The position numbers and the translations under genes were made by a program. Under the pieces are notes generated by a model. The model saw only the letters and a program-made list of their open reading frames with translations, did not search any database and was not told the origin of the DNA. Shown piece after piece: positions 25,896 through 35,223 of a DNA stretch of 64,000 nt; the stretch's first letter is position 1, and each line of letters starts with the position of its first letter. Source of the DNA: Candidatus Aalborgicola defluviihabitans (GTDB lineage Bacteria; Pseudomonadota; Gammaproteobacteria; Burkholderiales; Burkholderiaceae_C); contig JADIXX010000002.1 in the NCBI GenBank assembly GCA_016705575.1, positions 1-64,000 of the forward strand, written 5' to 3'.

Positions 25896-26597
25896 CTAGA
25901 CTAACCCGACACCCAGATAGCGGTCCTTGACTTCGGTATCCGCCAAAAACGTGGCGTTGTCTGCGCAATAGACAATGCTGCCCTGCTCCAGGATGTAGTG
26001 GCGACTGGCCAGTTGGGTGCAAACCTCCAGGTTTTGTTCGACGAGCAGAATAGCCACGCCAGCCGCCTTGATGGTGTGGAGTTGGGCCACGATCTCTTCA
26101 ACGATAACTGGTGCCAAACCCTCCACGGGCTCGTCAAGCATTAACAACTTGGGGTCGTTCATCAGGGCACGTCCAATGGACAGCATTTGCTGTTCTCCAC
26201 CTGAAAGTTGTCCTCCGCCGTTTTTGCGCCGTTCCTGTAGTCGCGGAAAAATGCGGTAAACATCAGCCAACTGCCATGGTGAGCGCTTACGCTGGCCTAG
26301 CAGCAGGTTCTCTTCCACCGTCAGTAGTTTGAAAATTCCCCGGTGCTCTGGTACCAGGCAAATGCCGCGCTTGGCAATGAGGTGGGCAGGCTGACCGTTG
26401 ATGGCATTCTTGCAAAAGTTGACGTTGCCCTGCGTGGGGGGCACAACGCCGACGATGGTTTTGAGCGTAGTGGTCTTGCCCGCGCCGTTGCGTCCCAGCA
26501 GAGTCACCAGTTCGCCATCATTGACCCGCAACGATACGCCCTGCAGGACATGACTCTTGCCGTAGTGGGCATGTACGTTCTCGAGCTCCAGAATCAT
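25896..26597 (-). CDS. livF: Branched-chain-type ABC importer, ATPase LivF
   Basis: 233 residues, the length of LivF. Walker A is GRNGAGKT (35-42), the signature is LSGGEQQM, and Walker B is LLMLDEPVEGLAP, with the LivF-type PVEGLAP. The start overlaps the livG stop (26594-26597). It powers uptake with LivG through the LivM/LivH permease. It is the last importer gene before the two hydrolases. Confidence 0.93.
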   Translation of the reverse strand: MILELENVHAHYGKSHVLQGVSLRVNDGELVTLLGRNGAGKTTTLKTIVGVVPPTQGNVNFCKNAINGQPAHLIAKRGICLVPEHRGIFKLLTVEENLLLGQRKRSPWQLADVYRIFPRLQERRKNGGGQLSGGEQQMLSIGRALMNDPKLLMLDEPVEGLAPVIVEEIVAQLHTIKAAGVAILLVEQNLEVCTQLASRHYILEQGSIVYCADNATFLADTEVKDRYLGVGLV

Positions 26598-27364
26598 CCC
26601 TTGCCTCCTGTGATCATGTTGCCCAGATAGGCGGCGCGTACCCGGTCATCATTGCGAATTTCATGGGGTAGACCTTCTGCGAGAACACGCCCCTGCTGCA
26701 TGACGGTAACGGTGTCTGATATGTCCATTACGATGTCCATATTGTGTTCAATCAGCACCACGGTATGCTCGTCGCGCAAGCTCTTGATCAAGCGTTTCAT
26801 GTCGTCCAAATCATCAATTCCCATGCCCGATGTCGGTTCATCCAGGAAGATGGCCTTGGGGTGCGCGGCCAGTGCCATACCCAATTCCAGACGACGCTGT
26901 TGGCCATGGGACAAGTTTCCTGCCGGTGCAAGAGCGAAACTCTCGAGCCCCAGTTTTTCAAGAACACGTTCAACCGTATCAACGCAGGAGCGCGGACCAA
27001 TTGGTTCATGCCAGCAGTTCAGCGCCTTGGTCGGAGCAATTCCCTGGGCAGCCAGACGCAGGTTTTCGCGAACGGGCAGACTGAGAAACAGGCTGGTCAC
27101 CTGAAATGACCGGGCCATACCGCGTTGCACGCGGCGGTGGTCTGGCTCATGGGTTACGTCATGTCCATCAAAAACGATCCGGCCACCGCTGACCTTTTTG
27201 GTACCGGTCAGCATGTGAAAGAGGGTCGTTTTTCCGGCCCCATTGGGACCAATAACCGAGTGCACGGTATTGGCGCGCACCTTCAGATCAACGCCACCGA
27301 GAGCGGCGAACTTGTCGTAGTACTTCTCTACACCAATCGCTTCCAGCAGGATGGGATTAGTCAT
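26594..27364 (-). CDS. livG: Branched-chain-type ABC importer, ATPase LivG
   Basis: 256 residues from the ATG at 27364, the start that gives MTNPILLEAIGVEKYYDKF; the longer frame to 27409 is inside livM. Walker A GPNGAGKT (39-46), signature LSHGQQRRLEL and Walker B AIFLDEPTSGMG are present. It overlaps livM by 8 bp and livF by 4 bp. Confidence 0.93.
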   Translation of the reverse strand: MTNPILLEAIGVEKYYDKFAALGGVDLKVRANTVHSVIGPNGAGKTTLFHMLTGTKKVSGGRIVFDGHDVTHEPDHRRVQRGMARSFQVTSLFLSLPVRENLRLAAQGIAPTKALNCWHEPIGPRSCVDTVERVLEKLGLESFALAPAGNLSHGQQRRLELGMALAAHPKAIFLDEPTSGMGIDDLDDMKRLIKSLRDEHTVVLIEHNMDIVMDISDTVTVMQQGRVLAEGLPHEIRNDDRVRAAYLGNMITGGKG

Positions 27365-28316
27365 GATGAGCCTCCAGCTTGCCGCGCAGACGACGCCAGG
27401 CGCTGTCACCCAGTCCCCAGAGCCCGCGTTGCATCCACAGGCTCACAGCCATTAAGACCAACCCCAGCAGCAGCAGCCAGCGGGGCCACAAGGTGGACAG
27501 CCAATCGGCCATCAGCACATAGAAAGCAGAACCCAGCACGGACGCAAACAGATTGCCTGTACCACCAATAACGGTCATGACCAAAATCATTTCACTGGTG
27601 TGGTACTCGGCACTGGACAATGGGGCGATACCGGTCATCATTGAATGCAAGGCACCTGCCAGTCCAGTCACCGCGCCGGATATCACAAAGGCCTGCAGCT
27701 TTAGCAGCCGCAGGTTGTAGCCAATGGCACCGGCGCGCTCCTCGTTGTCACGTACCGCAAGCAGAGTGCGCCCGAAGGTGGAGCGCGACACCTTCTGTAG
27801 CAACCAGAAGGCTGTCAAAAACACCACTGCGACAAAACTATAGAACTGCCAGGGTGATGTCAGGTTCCACAGCGTGGTCCCCATAACCGATAGATTGGGG
27901 CGCGGGATGTCAAGCAGGCCATTGTCGCCACCGGTGATGCCCGTTGCGGTGTATGCAATGAAATAGAACATCTGGGCGAAGGCCAGCGTCAGCATGACGA
28001 AATAGGTTCCCTTCTGGCGTATCGCCACCCAACCCACAACCGCAGCCCCCAAAGCTCCCATGGCCATAGCCAACAGTAGTGCCAGCGGCATGGGCAAAGG
28101 CCAGCGCGTAAGGGTCAGCGCTACGGTGTAACTACCCAGACCAAAGAAAACGCCCTGCCCAAAAGACAGCAGGCCTGTAAAACCGAGCAGCAGGTTGCAA
28201 CCCATGGCTGCCAGCCCAAAAATCAGAACCTCGCTGGCTAGCGACCCGGATTGCATGAGCAGAGGCATCAGGACCACAACGAACAGTGCCAGCAAGAAGT
28301 GCAGGTTTTTCTTCAT
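27357..28316 (-). CDS. livM: Branched-chain-type ABC importer, permease LivM
   Basis: 319 residues, mostly hydrophobic with about eight to nine membrane segments. LLLGFTGLLSFGQGVFFGLGSY is the LivM hallmark near residue 40, and RSTFGRTLLAVRDNEERAGAIGYN is the cytoplasmic loop that contacts the ATPases. It is spaced 5 bp from livH. Confidence 0.92.
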   Translation of the reverse strand: MKKNLHFLLALFVVVLMPLLMQSGSLASEVLIFGLAAMGCNLLLGFTGLLSFGQGVFFGLGSYTVALTLTRWPLPMPLALLLAMAMGALGAAVVGWVAIRQKGTYFVMLTLAFAQMFYFIAYTATGITGGDNGLLDIPRPNLSVMGTTLWNLTSPWQFYSFVAVVFLTAFWLLQKVSRSTFGRTLLAVRDNEERAGAIGYNLRLLKLQAFVISGAVTGLAGALHSMMTGIAPLSSAEYHTSEMILVMTVIGGTGNLFASVLGSAFYVLMADWLSTLWPRWLLLLGLVLMAVSLWMQRGLWGLGDSAWRRLRGKLEAHHD

Positions 28317-28321
28317 GGCAT

Positions 28322-29182
28322 CTATTCCTTACGCCCGAGCAGTCCATGGGGACGCAGTAACAACACGGCGGCCATGGCGATGTAAATCATCAGCCTTGCC
28401 CCTTCCGGCCACAGCGTACTCATGACGCTCTGCACTACACCTATCAAGAGCCCCCCCAATAAGGCACCGCCGAAACTTCCCAAGCCGCCAACAACGACAA
28501 CAACAAATGCCACACCCAGTGCTTCAGCTCCCATGAAAGGCTCAGCGCCCCGAATGGGGGCAGCCAATACACCCGCCAGTGCTGCAGTACCTGCACCAAG
28601 TGCAAAAACCAGACTGAATATGCGGAAAACGTTGATGCCCAACAGTGAAACCATCTCGGTGGACTCACTGCCCGCACGCACTGCGCTACCCAAACGGGTG
28701 CCTTCCAATACCCACCACAGCAACAAGGCCAGCACAGAGGTAAAGCCGATCACAAATAGACGGTACTTTGGGTAGATGAAGCTGCCCCACATGACAACGC
28801 CTTGCAGAGCATCCGGTACGGACACACTTGTTCCCAGTGCACCCCACTGCAGAATGACAAGCTCCTGCACTGCCAAAGCCAACCCTACCGTTATGACAAT
28901 GTGGAACTCGTGAGCCTTGTCGTACACGTGGCGCAACATCAACTTTTCAGTCAACCAGCCAATACCGCCCACTGCGATCGGCACCAGCGCCAGGGTCAAC
29001 CAGAAACTGGTGCCCCACTGCATCATCTGGTAGCAGAAATAGGCGCCCAACAAGTAAAAGGCACCATGGGCGAAATTGACGAAGCGCAACAGCCCGAAAA
29101 CGATCGATAGTCCGACCGCCAACAAGAAGTACAGCATGCCAATGCCGATCCCGTTGACAGCCTGTAGCAGATAGATGTTCAT
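28322..29182 (-). CDS. livH: Branched-chain-type ABC importer, permease LivH
   Basis: 286 residues with about eight membrane helices. VNGIGIGMLYFLLAVGLSIVFGLLRFVNFAHGAFYLLGAY is the typical start of LivH, and TRLGSAVRAGSESTEMVSLLGIN is the ATPase-contact loop. It lies 13 bp after the binding-protein gene. Confidence 0.92.
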   Translation of the reverse strand: MNIYLLQAVNGIGIGMLYFLLAVGLSIVFGLLRFVNFAHGAFYLLGAYFCYQMMQWGTSFWLTLALVPIAVGGIGWLTEKLMLRHVYDKAHEFHIVITVGLALAVQELVILQWGALGTSVSVPDALQGVVMWGSFIYPKYRLFVIGFTSVLALLLWWVLEGTRLGSAVRAGSESTEMVSLLGINVFRIFSLVFALGAGTAALAGVLAAPIRGAEPFMGAEALGVAFVVVVVGGLGSFGGALLGGLLIGVVQSVMSTLWPEGARLMIYIAMAAVLLLRPHGLLGRKE

Positions 29183-29195
29183 CTACGCGGTCGTA

Positions 29196-30401
29196 TCAGG
29201 CCTTCTTGCAGCCGGTTTGATCAATTGGCAGGAATGACTTGCCGAAGTTGAGGACATCCACGTAGTCATCCTTGTTTTTCATTTTGGCCTTGGCCTTGGC
29301 CTTGAGCAGGTAGTAATTCTTCAGCACCTGGTGGTCCGCCTTGCGTACCTCTTCTTCGCCAGTCAGCCCCTGGTACTTCATGCCTTCCAGCGCTGCGATA
29401 ACCGCTTTTTGGTCCACCGAGCCGGCCTTGATGATGCCGTCGATCAGCAGCTTGGTGCAGATGTAGGAGCCGGCCAAGCTGTAGTTGGGGTTCATCTGCA
29501 GCTTGTCGTTGGTACGTTTGACCAGATCACGGTTCAACGGAGAGTCCACGGTATGCCAATACTGGGCGCCAAAATAGATGCCTTCGCAAAGATCCGCACC
29601 CAGCGACTCAAACTGTTCGAGACCGGAGGCCCAAGCGACCAGAATCGTCATGTTCTTGTTCAGGCCAAAGCTCACTGCCTGACGCAATGTGTCGGCGCAT
29701 TGACCGCCAAAATTCAACAACAGCAAGACATCGGGTTTGGCGGCAATGGCATTGGTGATGTAGCCACTGAATTCTTTCTCGGCCAGCGAGTGGTAGCTGT
29801 TTCCAACGTGCTCTATGCCTTTTTCCTTGAAGATGTTTTTGGCTGCCGACAGCAAGCCGTCACCAAACACATATTGCGGGGTAATCGTGTACCAACGTTT
29901 GGCCTTGGGCATCAAATCGACCAATGGGCGCACCGTCTGCTCGATTGCGCCAAAAGTTGGGACCGACCAGCGGAAGGTCGCTGCATTGCAGTCCGCTCCG
30001 GTAATCTCATCAGCACCCGCCGTAGTGATAAAAATACCACCCACTTTCTCTGCTTCCTTGCCCATCGCCAAGGCCTCGGACGACAAGATGCCACCCGCAA
30101 AGAAACGTGCACCTTGCTGCTGCGCAGATTCCTGCACCTTGCGCACAGCAGTGGCCGGTTTGCCTTCGGTGTCAAGCAACGTGTAGGCCAGGGGGCGCTT
30201 GAGGGCGGTACCGTACTGCTCAATGGCCAGCTTCATACCCAGGTCGGCATACTTGCCGTTGGCTGCAAATGCGCCCGACATGGGCACCGGACAGCCAAAC
30301 TGGATGGCACCCGTTGCTTGGGCAAAGGCAGACTGGAACAGCCCCAGTGAAGCGGGTAGGGTACCCAGCGCGGAAAGTTGAAGCAGTTGACGACGTTGCA
30401 T
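29196..30401 (-). CDS. Periplasmic amino-acid/amide-binding protein (LivK/UrtA type), first gene of the importer operon
   Basis: About 401 residues of the type-I periplasmic-binding fold. The start at 30401 (MQRRQLLQLSALGTLPASLG) gives a signal peptide with a twin-Arg-like RR and cleavage near FAQA; the longer frame to 30470 has no family features. IQFGCPVPMSGAFAANGKYADLGMKLAIEQYG is the usual family opening. It defines what the Liv-type system takes up. With the M20 and MlrC hydrolases downstream, an amide or peptide-like ligand seems more likely than leucine; this is inference. Confidence 0.88.
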   Translation of the reverse strand: MQRRQLLQLSALGTLPASLGLFQSAFAQATGAIQFGCPVPMSGAFAANGKYADLGMKLAIEQYGTALKRPLAYTLLDTEGKPATAVRKVQESAQQQGARFFAGGILSSEALAMGKEAEKVGGIFITTAGADEITGADCNAATFRWSVPTFGAIEQTVRPLVDLMPKAKRWYTITPQYVFGDGLLSAAKNIFKEKGIEHVGNSYHSLAEKEFSGYITNAIAAKPDVLLLLNFGGQCADTLRQAVSFGLNKNMTILVAWASGLEQFESLGADLCEGIYFGAQYWHTVDSPLNRDLVKRTNDKLQMNPNYSLAGSYICTKLLIDGIIKAGSVDQKAVIAALEGMKYQGLTGEEEVRKADHQVLKNYYLLKAKAKAKMKNKDDYVDVLNFGKSFLPIDQTGCKKA

Positions 30402-30525
30402 GGTGGATTCCTCGTGTGTGCAAAAGAGCACCCCGAGTTTTTCGCAAAACCCCCATTCACGCAGCGTCAATTTCTTTCATTTGATTTCATTTTTTCTACG
30501 GGATTTCCCGTACACCAAATTGTCC

Positions 30526-31263
30526 CTATGCAGAATTCGATTCCTGCGATAGGCGGGCATGCGCAGTGAATACATAGCCCAGTTGGTGTGCAGTTTTCAA
30601 GGGCAATGGTTCGGTCAGCGTGTCGCTGGCTTTTTTTCGCAGGCGGGCCACCAGCAGGTTCAGACGCTCATTGCCATTCTGTGCGCGAGGCCCCTGGAGT
30701 TGTGTGATGAGTTCCTGTTTTGACACGACCTTGCCTTGCGCGCGGATGAGGCAATTTAACAGTGCAAATTCGTGTGTTGTCAGGTGCAACACCGTGCCTT
30801 GTGGTGATTGCAGTTGCCAGTCCTGCGTTGCCAGGGTCCAGAGGCCCTGCGGGGCCTCGGTCAGGCGTTTGGGCGTGTCATCCGGATGCAGCGCCAGCCG
30901 CTTCCCCACAGCATCAATGTTGGCTGCCAGTTCAAGCAGGCTGACCGGCTTGATCAGATATCGGTCTGCACCAGAACGCAGACCCAACAGTCGGTCGCCC
31001 AGAGAATCCCGCGCACTCAGAATAATGACTGCCACCTGCGGCTTGTCTTTCAACAACTCCGCTACGGCCAAACCACTCTCACCCGGCAGACCGATGTCCA
31101 GAATAACCACATCCACCGGGCTGGCCATGAACTGCCGGTAGAAGGCCTCTGCACTGCCTGCGCCCCACACCGGATAGCCGCCGTCCAGCAAGAACTCTTC
31201 GATGGAGTGCAACTGATCGGCATCATCCTCAACAATGGCAATGCGGGGTTTGGGGGTATTCAT
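30526..31263 (-). CDS. Response regulator with winged-helix DNA-binding domain
   Basis: 245 residues. The receiver domain has acidic IVEDDAD, the phospho-acceptor Asp in VVILDIGLPGESG (about residue 56) and Lys in RYLIKPVS (about 107). The C-terminal half is an OmpR-type winged helix (HLTTHEFALLNCLIRAQGKVVSKQELI). It lies 11 bp after the sensor kinase and 125 bp upstream of the Liv-type operon in the same direction, so it may control that operon. That link is from position only. Confidence 0.9.
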   Translation of the reverse strand: MNTPKPRIAIVEDDADQLHSIEEFLLDGGYPVWGAGSAEAFYRQFMASPVDVVILDIGLPGESGLAVAELLKDKPQVAVIILSARDSLGDRLLGLRSGADRYLIKPVSLLELAANIDAVGKRLALHPDDTPKRLTEAPQGLWTLATQDWQLQSPQGTVLHLTTHEFALLNCLIRAQGKVVSKQELITQLQGPRAQNGNERLNLLVARLRKKASDTLTEPLPLKTAHQLGYVFTAHARLSQESNSA

Positions 31264-31274
31264 GGGTCGCCAGT

Positions 31275-33284
31275 TTAGGCCGTTGGCGGGGAATGCAGGG
31301 GAATGCTCAGTACGAAGCGGCTCCCTGCCGGCTCGCGCCGTGACACGCGTACGCTGCCTCCGTGCAGGGTAGCAATACGCTCCACCAGGGCCAGGCCCAA
31401 GCCAGCCCCAGGTTTGCCTTCGGCGGCACGTCCACGCCGGTATTTGTGGAATATCAATGCCCTCTCCTCGTCCGGAATCCCGACGCCACCATCATCCACT
31501 GCAAAATGGCAATCATCGTCGTCACACCATACATGCAGTTCCACCGTTGTGCCCTCGGGTGAATACTTGAATGCGTTGGAAATCAGATTGGTCAATGCAA
31601 TGCGCAACAGAACTTCATCACCGTGTAACGTGGACACATCAGCCGACACATCAACATCGATGCGTTGGCTGTTGGATAACTGGGCGCAACTTTCCAGGAC
31701 CCACGACACCATGCGCCCGATATCAATGGGCGCCGCCTGCACTACAAAATTCTGGCTGTCGATACGATCCTGGGTCAGACAGTTATCGAAAAAATTGCTG
31801 AGTCGCGTGGATCCCCGCCGGATGCGCTCCGCCACGGCGAGTTGTGCCGGATCATCCTTCAGCCGAAAAGACAGCAACTGCGCTGCCGTGTCAATCACGG
31901 CCAACGGCGATCGCACTTCATGTGACAGCATGGCGATAAACTGGCGCTCATCTGTCAGTGCCTGCTCAATGACGGTCATGGCATCCTCCAGCTCCCTCGT
32001 GCGCTGAGCCACTTCGTGTTCCAGACTTTCTGCATGTTGTTTCAGGTGCCCGGCCATGACGCCCATGGCGCCGGATAGGCCCGTCAATTCCCGAATCGGA
32101 CTGGATTTAGGCGCAGCGGCATTCCAGTCGCCTTGGGTCAGGCGGGCAGCCCAGGCGCTCAGTGACGCCAAGGGTTGCACCACACGGTCAGTGACGAAGA
32201 ACGCGAACAGAACGGATGCCAACAACACAGCCAGTGTCAGCGAGACCACATTGCGCAATACGCCATGCAGCGGCGTATTGAACTGGCTCTCTGGCAAGAC
32301 GACGCCCATGGTCAGTTCGGGGCCATTGGGCAGTTGATATGTCCACCAGCGGGCCAGTTGGCGAGTGCCATTGACGGTTATGAAATGGTTCCCGACGGCA
32401 GCAGCGGTGCCTCGAATGCGTTCCCCCACCGCACGCAGGATCGGATTGCTGCTCTCGGCTGTTTTGACCCGATAGTCGTTGCGACTGGCATCCAGATGAA
32501 AGCTGGGCTCGGCAGTGGAAGTGGCCAGCAGTTCACCGCCGGAATCAGCCAGGAAGGCGATGCTGCCCGATTCGCTGGCAACCCGCTTCAAAAAGTCACT
32601 GACCTGCGACAAGGCAACATCGGCGGTGGCAACGCCAACCATGGTCCCATTCTGCGAAAACACGGGTGCCGACACCCCCATGCCCATGGCCAAATAGGCC
32701 CCTTGCACATCATCAATCATGTACCGGTAGGGCGCATACCAAGCCATACCGCCATTCCACATGGCAGACTTGTACCAGGGTCGGATCCGTGCGTCGAAAT
32801 GGATGTCGCTGTGCGATATGCGTTCGCCACGTGTATTTGCTTCGTTGACGCGAAAGACCTCCATGGCGCGGTTGTCAACGATGCGGGCTCGCAACATGCG
32901 CAGATCCTTGTCGATACCAAACGGAGGACGACTGCCTGCGTAGTATTGACCATCAGGCATCCCCATGGACACAAACGTCAACTGCGGCTGTTGGCGAATT
33001 TGCAGCAAGAACTGGCGCATCAGCTCGTCAGGCTCGGCATAGTTCAAATACCCGGCCTTGGCCTGTTCAACATTGAAGGTCACCACGCGCAAGGGAATGT
33101 CGAAGAATGCAACGACCTTCTCGCGCACACGACCTGACACCTCATCTGCGATTTGCTGCGCAAACTGCTCGGTTACGTTCAGAGCGGAACGGTAGAAGTA
33201 CCAGCCGCTGGCAATCACGACAGGCAACAACACCACCAGCAAGGCACTGATCAGAAAGGTTCTAAGGGCAATTTGACGGGGCAT
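31275..33284 (-). CDS. Membrane sensor histidine kinase with extracytoplasmic Cache-type domain
   Basis: 669 residues. Order: membrane helix at about 8-30, a large periplasmic Cache-like domain with RIRPWYKSAMWNGGMAWYAPY and VGVATADVALSQVSDFL, a second helix near 345-367 (LTLAVLLASVLFAFFVTDRVV), HAMP with LASLSAWAARLTQGDW, then a coiled coil. The kinase core follows: SHEVRSPLAVIDTAAQLL with the phospho-His near 455, NLISNAFKYSPEG (N box), VDDGGVGIPDEE (G1) and GAGLGLALVE (G2). The WYK/WYxPY motifs are those of dCACHE domains that bind small carboxylates or amino acids. It is paired with the response regulator downstream. Confidence 0.92.
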   Translation of the reverse strand: MPRQIALRTFLISALLVVLLPVVIASGWYFYRSALNVTEQFAQQIADEVSGRVREKVVAFFDIPLRVVTFNVEQAKAGYLNYAEPDELMRQFLLQIRQQPQLTFVSMGMPDGQYYAGSRPPFGIDKDLRMLRARIVDNRAMEVFRVNEANTRGERISHSDIHFDARIRPWYKSAMWNGGMAWYAPYRYMIDDVQGAYLAMGMGVSAPVFSQNGTMVGVATADVALSQVSDFLKRVASESGSIAFLADSGGELLATSTAEPSFHLDASRNDYRVKTAESSNPILRAVGERIRGTAAAVGNHFITVNGTRQLARWWTYQLPNGPELTMGVVLPESQFNTPLHGVLRNVVSLTLAVLLASVLFAFFVTDRVVQPLASLSAWAARLTQGDWNAAAPKSSPIRELTGLSGAMGVMAGHLKQHAESLEHEVAQRTRELEDAMTVIEQALTDERQFIAMLSHEVRSPLAVIDTAAQLLSFRLKDDPAQLAVAERIRRGSTRLSNFFDNCLTQDRIDSQNFVVQAAPIDIGRMVSWVLESCAQLSNSQRIDVDVSADVSTLHGDEVLLRIALTNLISNAFKYSPEGTTVELHVWCDDDDCHFAVDDGGVGIPDEERALIFHKYRRGRAAEGKPGAGLGLALVERIATLHGGSVRVSRREPAGSRFVLSIPLHSPPTA

Positions 33285-33394
33285 ACCCGGCTATTCTCAA
33301 GGCAAAGACGCACTTCGTACTCCACCGCAATCAATGCCGATGCCGGTCAGGGTTGAATCGGCAAAGCGCTTCCCTGAGTTGCAATTCAGATATT

Positions 33395-33443
33395 ACTATG
33401 ATATTAATAGCTTAATACGACCATTCCACGAGGGCTAGCGGTC
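33395..33443 (+). repeat. Dispersed repeat ATAGC-N17-CGAGGGCTAGCG, copy A
   Basis: ATAGC at about 33406 is followed after exactly 17 bases by CGAGGGCTAGCGGTC. It lies in the 192-bp gap between the kinase start and the end of the peptide ABC ATPase gene. Other copies are at 54680-54727, 57586-57625 and 61829-61880. Confidence 0.7.
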
Positions 33444-33476
33444 GATTTGACCACTAACCATTTCAGAATAACAATC

Positions 33477-35159
33477 CTACGCCGCTGCCCGAGCGACCAG
33501 CCCACGGGGAATGGCCTGCAACAGCTGCTGGGTGTAGGGGTGCTGGGGATTGCGGTAGATGTCTTCGGCCAGGCCGCGCTCCACAATCTCGCCCTGGCTC
33601 ATGACCAGCATGTCGTCGGCCATGTACTTGACCACCGCCAGGTCGTGGCTGATGAACACGTAGGACAGGCCAAACTCTTCCTGCAAATCCAGCAACAGGT
33701 TCAGCACCGTGGCCTGCACGCTCACATCCAGGGCGCTGACGCTTTCGTCGCACACGATGATCTCAGGCTTCATGGACAGGCAGCGTGCAATGGCGATGCG
33801 CTGGCGCTGGCCACCCGAAAATTCATGCGGATATTTGCCAAAAGCATCGCGCGGCAGGCCCACTTTTTCCAGCAGGGTCAGTGTCATGCGGGCACGTTCA
33901 TCTTCGTCCTTGCCAATGCCGTGGATGCGCATGGGCTCCATCAGAATCTGCGCAATGGTGAAGCGCGGATTCAGGCTGGCATAGGGGTTCTGGAAGATAA
34001 TTTGAATGCGGCTACGGTAGGGACGCATCTGGTCGGCGTTCAAGTGTGTCAGGTCTTTGCCTTCGAACAGAATGCTGCCCGTGGTGGGTTCCGTCAGGCG
34101 AGTGAGCATCATGCCGATGGTCGTCTTGCCCGAGCCCGATTCACCCACCACGCCCAGGGTACGGCCTTTGTACAGGGTGAAGTCGGCCAGTTTGACGGCT
34201 GGGAAGATGGTGTGGCCGAATAAACCCTTCTTGAGCCGGTAATCTTTGCGCAAACCCTTCACGTTCACCAGCGGCTCGCCACTGGCAGTGGTACTGACGC
34301 GCTGGACGGTTTCAATGGGACGATTGTTGACGAAATCGTCAATTACCGGCAGGCGCCGGGGCCGGTTGTCCAGGTTGGGGCGGCAGGCGATCAGGGCACG
34401 GGTGTAGCTGTCCTTGGGCGCATTGAAGATGGTCTCCACATCGCCGGTTTCGCGCACTTGGCCGTGGCGCATGACGATGACCTGGTTGGAGATTTCACCC
34501 ACCAGACCCAGGTCATGGCTGATGAACAGTACGCTCATTTTTTTGCGTTGTTGCAAGCGGGCAATCAGGTCGGTGATCTGGCGTTGCACGGTTACGTCCA
34601 GTGCGGTGGTGGGCTCGTCGGCAATCAAGAGCTTGGGCTCGCACGCAACGGCAATGGCAATCATCACGCGCTGTTGCTGGCCGCCAGAGAGCTCGTGCGG
34701 ATAGGACTTGAGCCGCTCCTTGGGGTTGGGAATGCCGACCTCGGTCATCAACTCCAGCGCACGGTCCAGCGCCTGGCGGGGGTTGAGTTTCATGTGGATG
34801 CGCAGCACTTCGGCGATCTGCTCGCCCACGGTGAACACCGGGTTGAGTGAGCTCATGGGCTCCTGGAACACCACCGAAATATCACGCCCGCGCATGGCGC
34901 GCATGTTTTCCACAGACGAGGTCAACAGGTCGCGACCTTCGTACAGAATTTTGCTGCCGGCACCGATGATGGCGTTTTCGGGCAACAGGCGCACGATACT
35001 CATGGCGGTCACGCTCTTGCCGCTACCCGACTCGCCCACCAGGGCGACGGTAGAGTTTGCGGGAATGTCAAAGCTCACATCCTTGACGGCCTGTGCCGTC
35101 ACGGTTTTGCTCATGCGGAATGCAACTTGCAGGTTTTGAACGCTGATCAGATTATTCAT
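33477..35159 (-). CDS. Peptide-type ABC importer, fused double ATPase (YejF/DppDF-like)
   Basis: 560 residues made of two oligopeptide-type ATPase modules in one chain. Module 1: Walker A GESGSGKS, signature LSGGQQQRVMIAIAVA, Walker B LLIADEPTTALDVTVQ. Module 2: GESGSGKT, FSGGQRQRIAIARCLS, IIVCDESVSALDVSVQ. The second Walker B has DES in place of DEP. It is the last gene of an operon with two permeases (36279 and 35224) and serves both nucleotide-binding positions. Fused ATPases of this kind occur in the YejABEF family of peptide importers. Confidence 0.92.
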   Translation of the reverse strand: MNNLISVQNLQVAFRMSKTVTAQAVKDVSFDIPANSTVALVGESGSGKSVTAMSIVRLLPENAIIGAGSKILYEGRDLLTSSVENMRAMRGRDISVVFQEPMSSLNPVFTVGEQIAEVLRIHMKLNPRQALDRALELMTEVGIPNPKERLKSYPHELSGGQQQRVMIAIAVACEPKLLIADEPTTALDVTVQRQITDLIARLQQRKKMSVLFISHDLGLVGEISNQVIVMRHGQVRETGDVETIFNAPKDSYTRALIACRPNLDNRPRRLPVIDDFVNNRPIETVQRVSTTASGEPLVNVKGLRKDYRLKKGLFGHTIFPAVKLADFTLYKGRTLGVVGESGSGKTTIGMMLTRLTEPTTGSILFEGKDLTHLNADQMRPYRSRIQIIFQNPYASLNPRFTIAQILMEPMRIHGIGKDEDERARMTLTLLEKVGLPRDAFGKYPHEFSGGQRQRIAIARCLSMKPEIIVCDESVSALDVSVQATVLNLLLDLQEEFGLSYVFISHDLAVVKYMADDMLVMSQGEIVERGLAEDIYRNPQHPYTQQLLQAIPRGLVARAAA

Positions 35160-35176
35160 GTCTTACCTAGTCAGTC

Positions 35177-35216
35177 GGGGGTCAGAGCACATTGCTTCGC
35201 AAGTGATCTGACCCCC
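35177..35216. repeat. Imperfect palindromic repeat between permease and ATPase genes
   Basis: GGGGGTCAGAGCACATTGC, then TTC, then GCAAGTGATCTGACCCCC form a long hairpin with two mismatched positions. It fills most of the 64-bp gap in the operon and has no T run on either side, so it looks like a REP-type or mRNA-processing element and not a plain terminator. Confidence 0.65.
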
Positions 35217-35223
35217 ATAGAAG

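Noticed and set aside
30418..30433. GG-N10-GC match upstream of the Liv-type binding protein
   Set aside because: The -24 half is poor and the start of transcription would fall within a few bases of the ATG, leaving no room for a ribosome-binding site.
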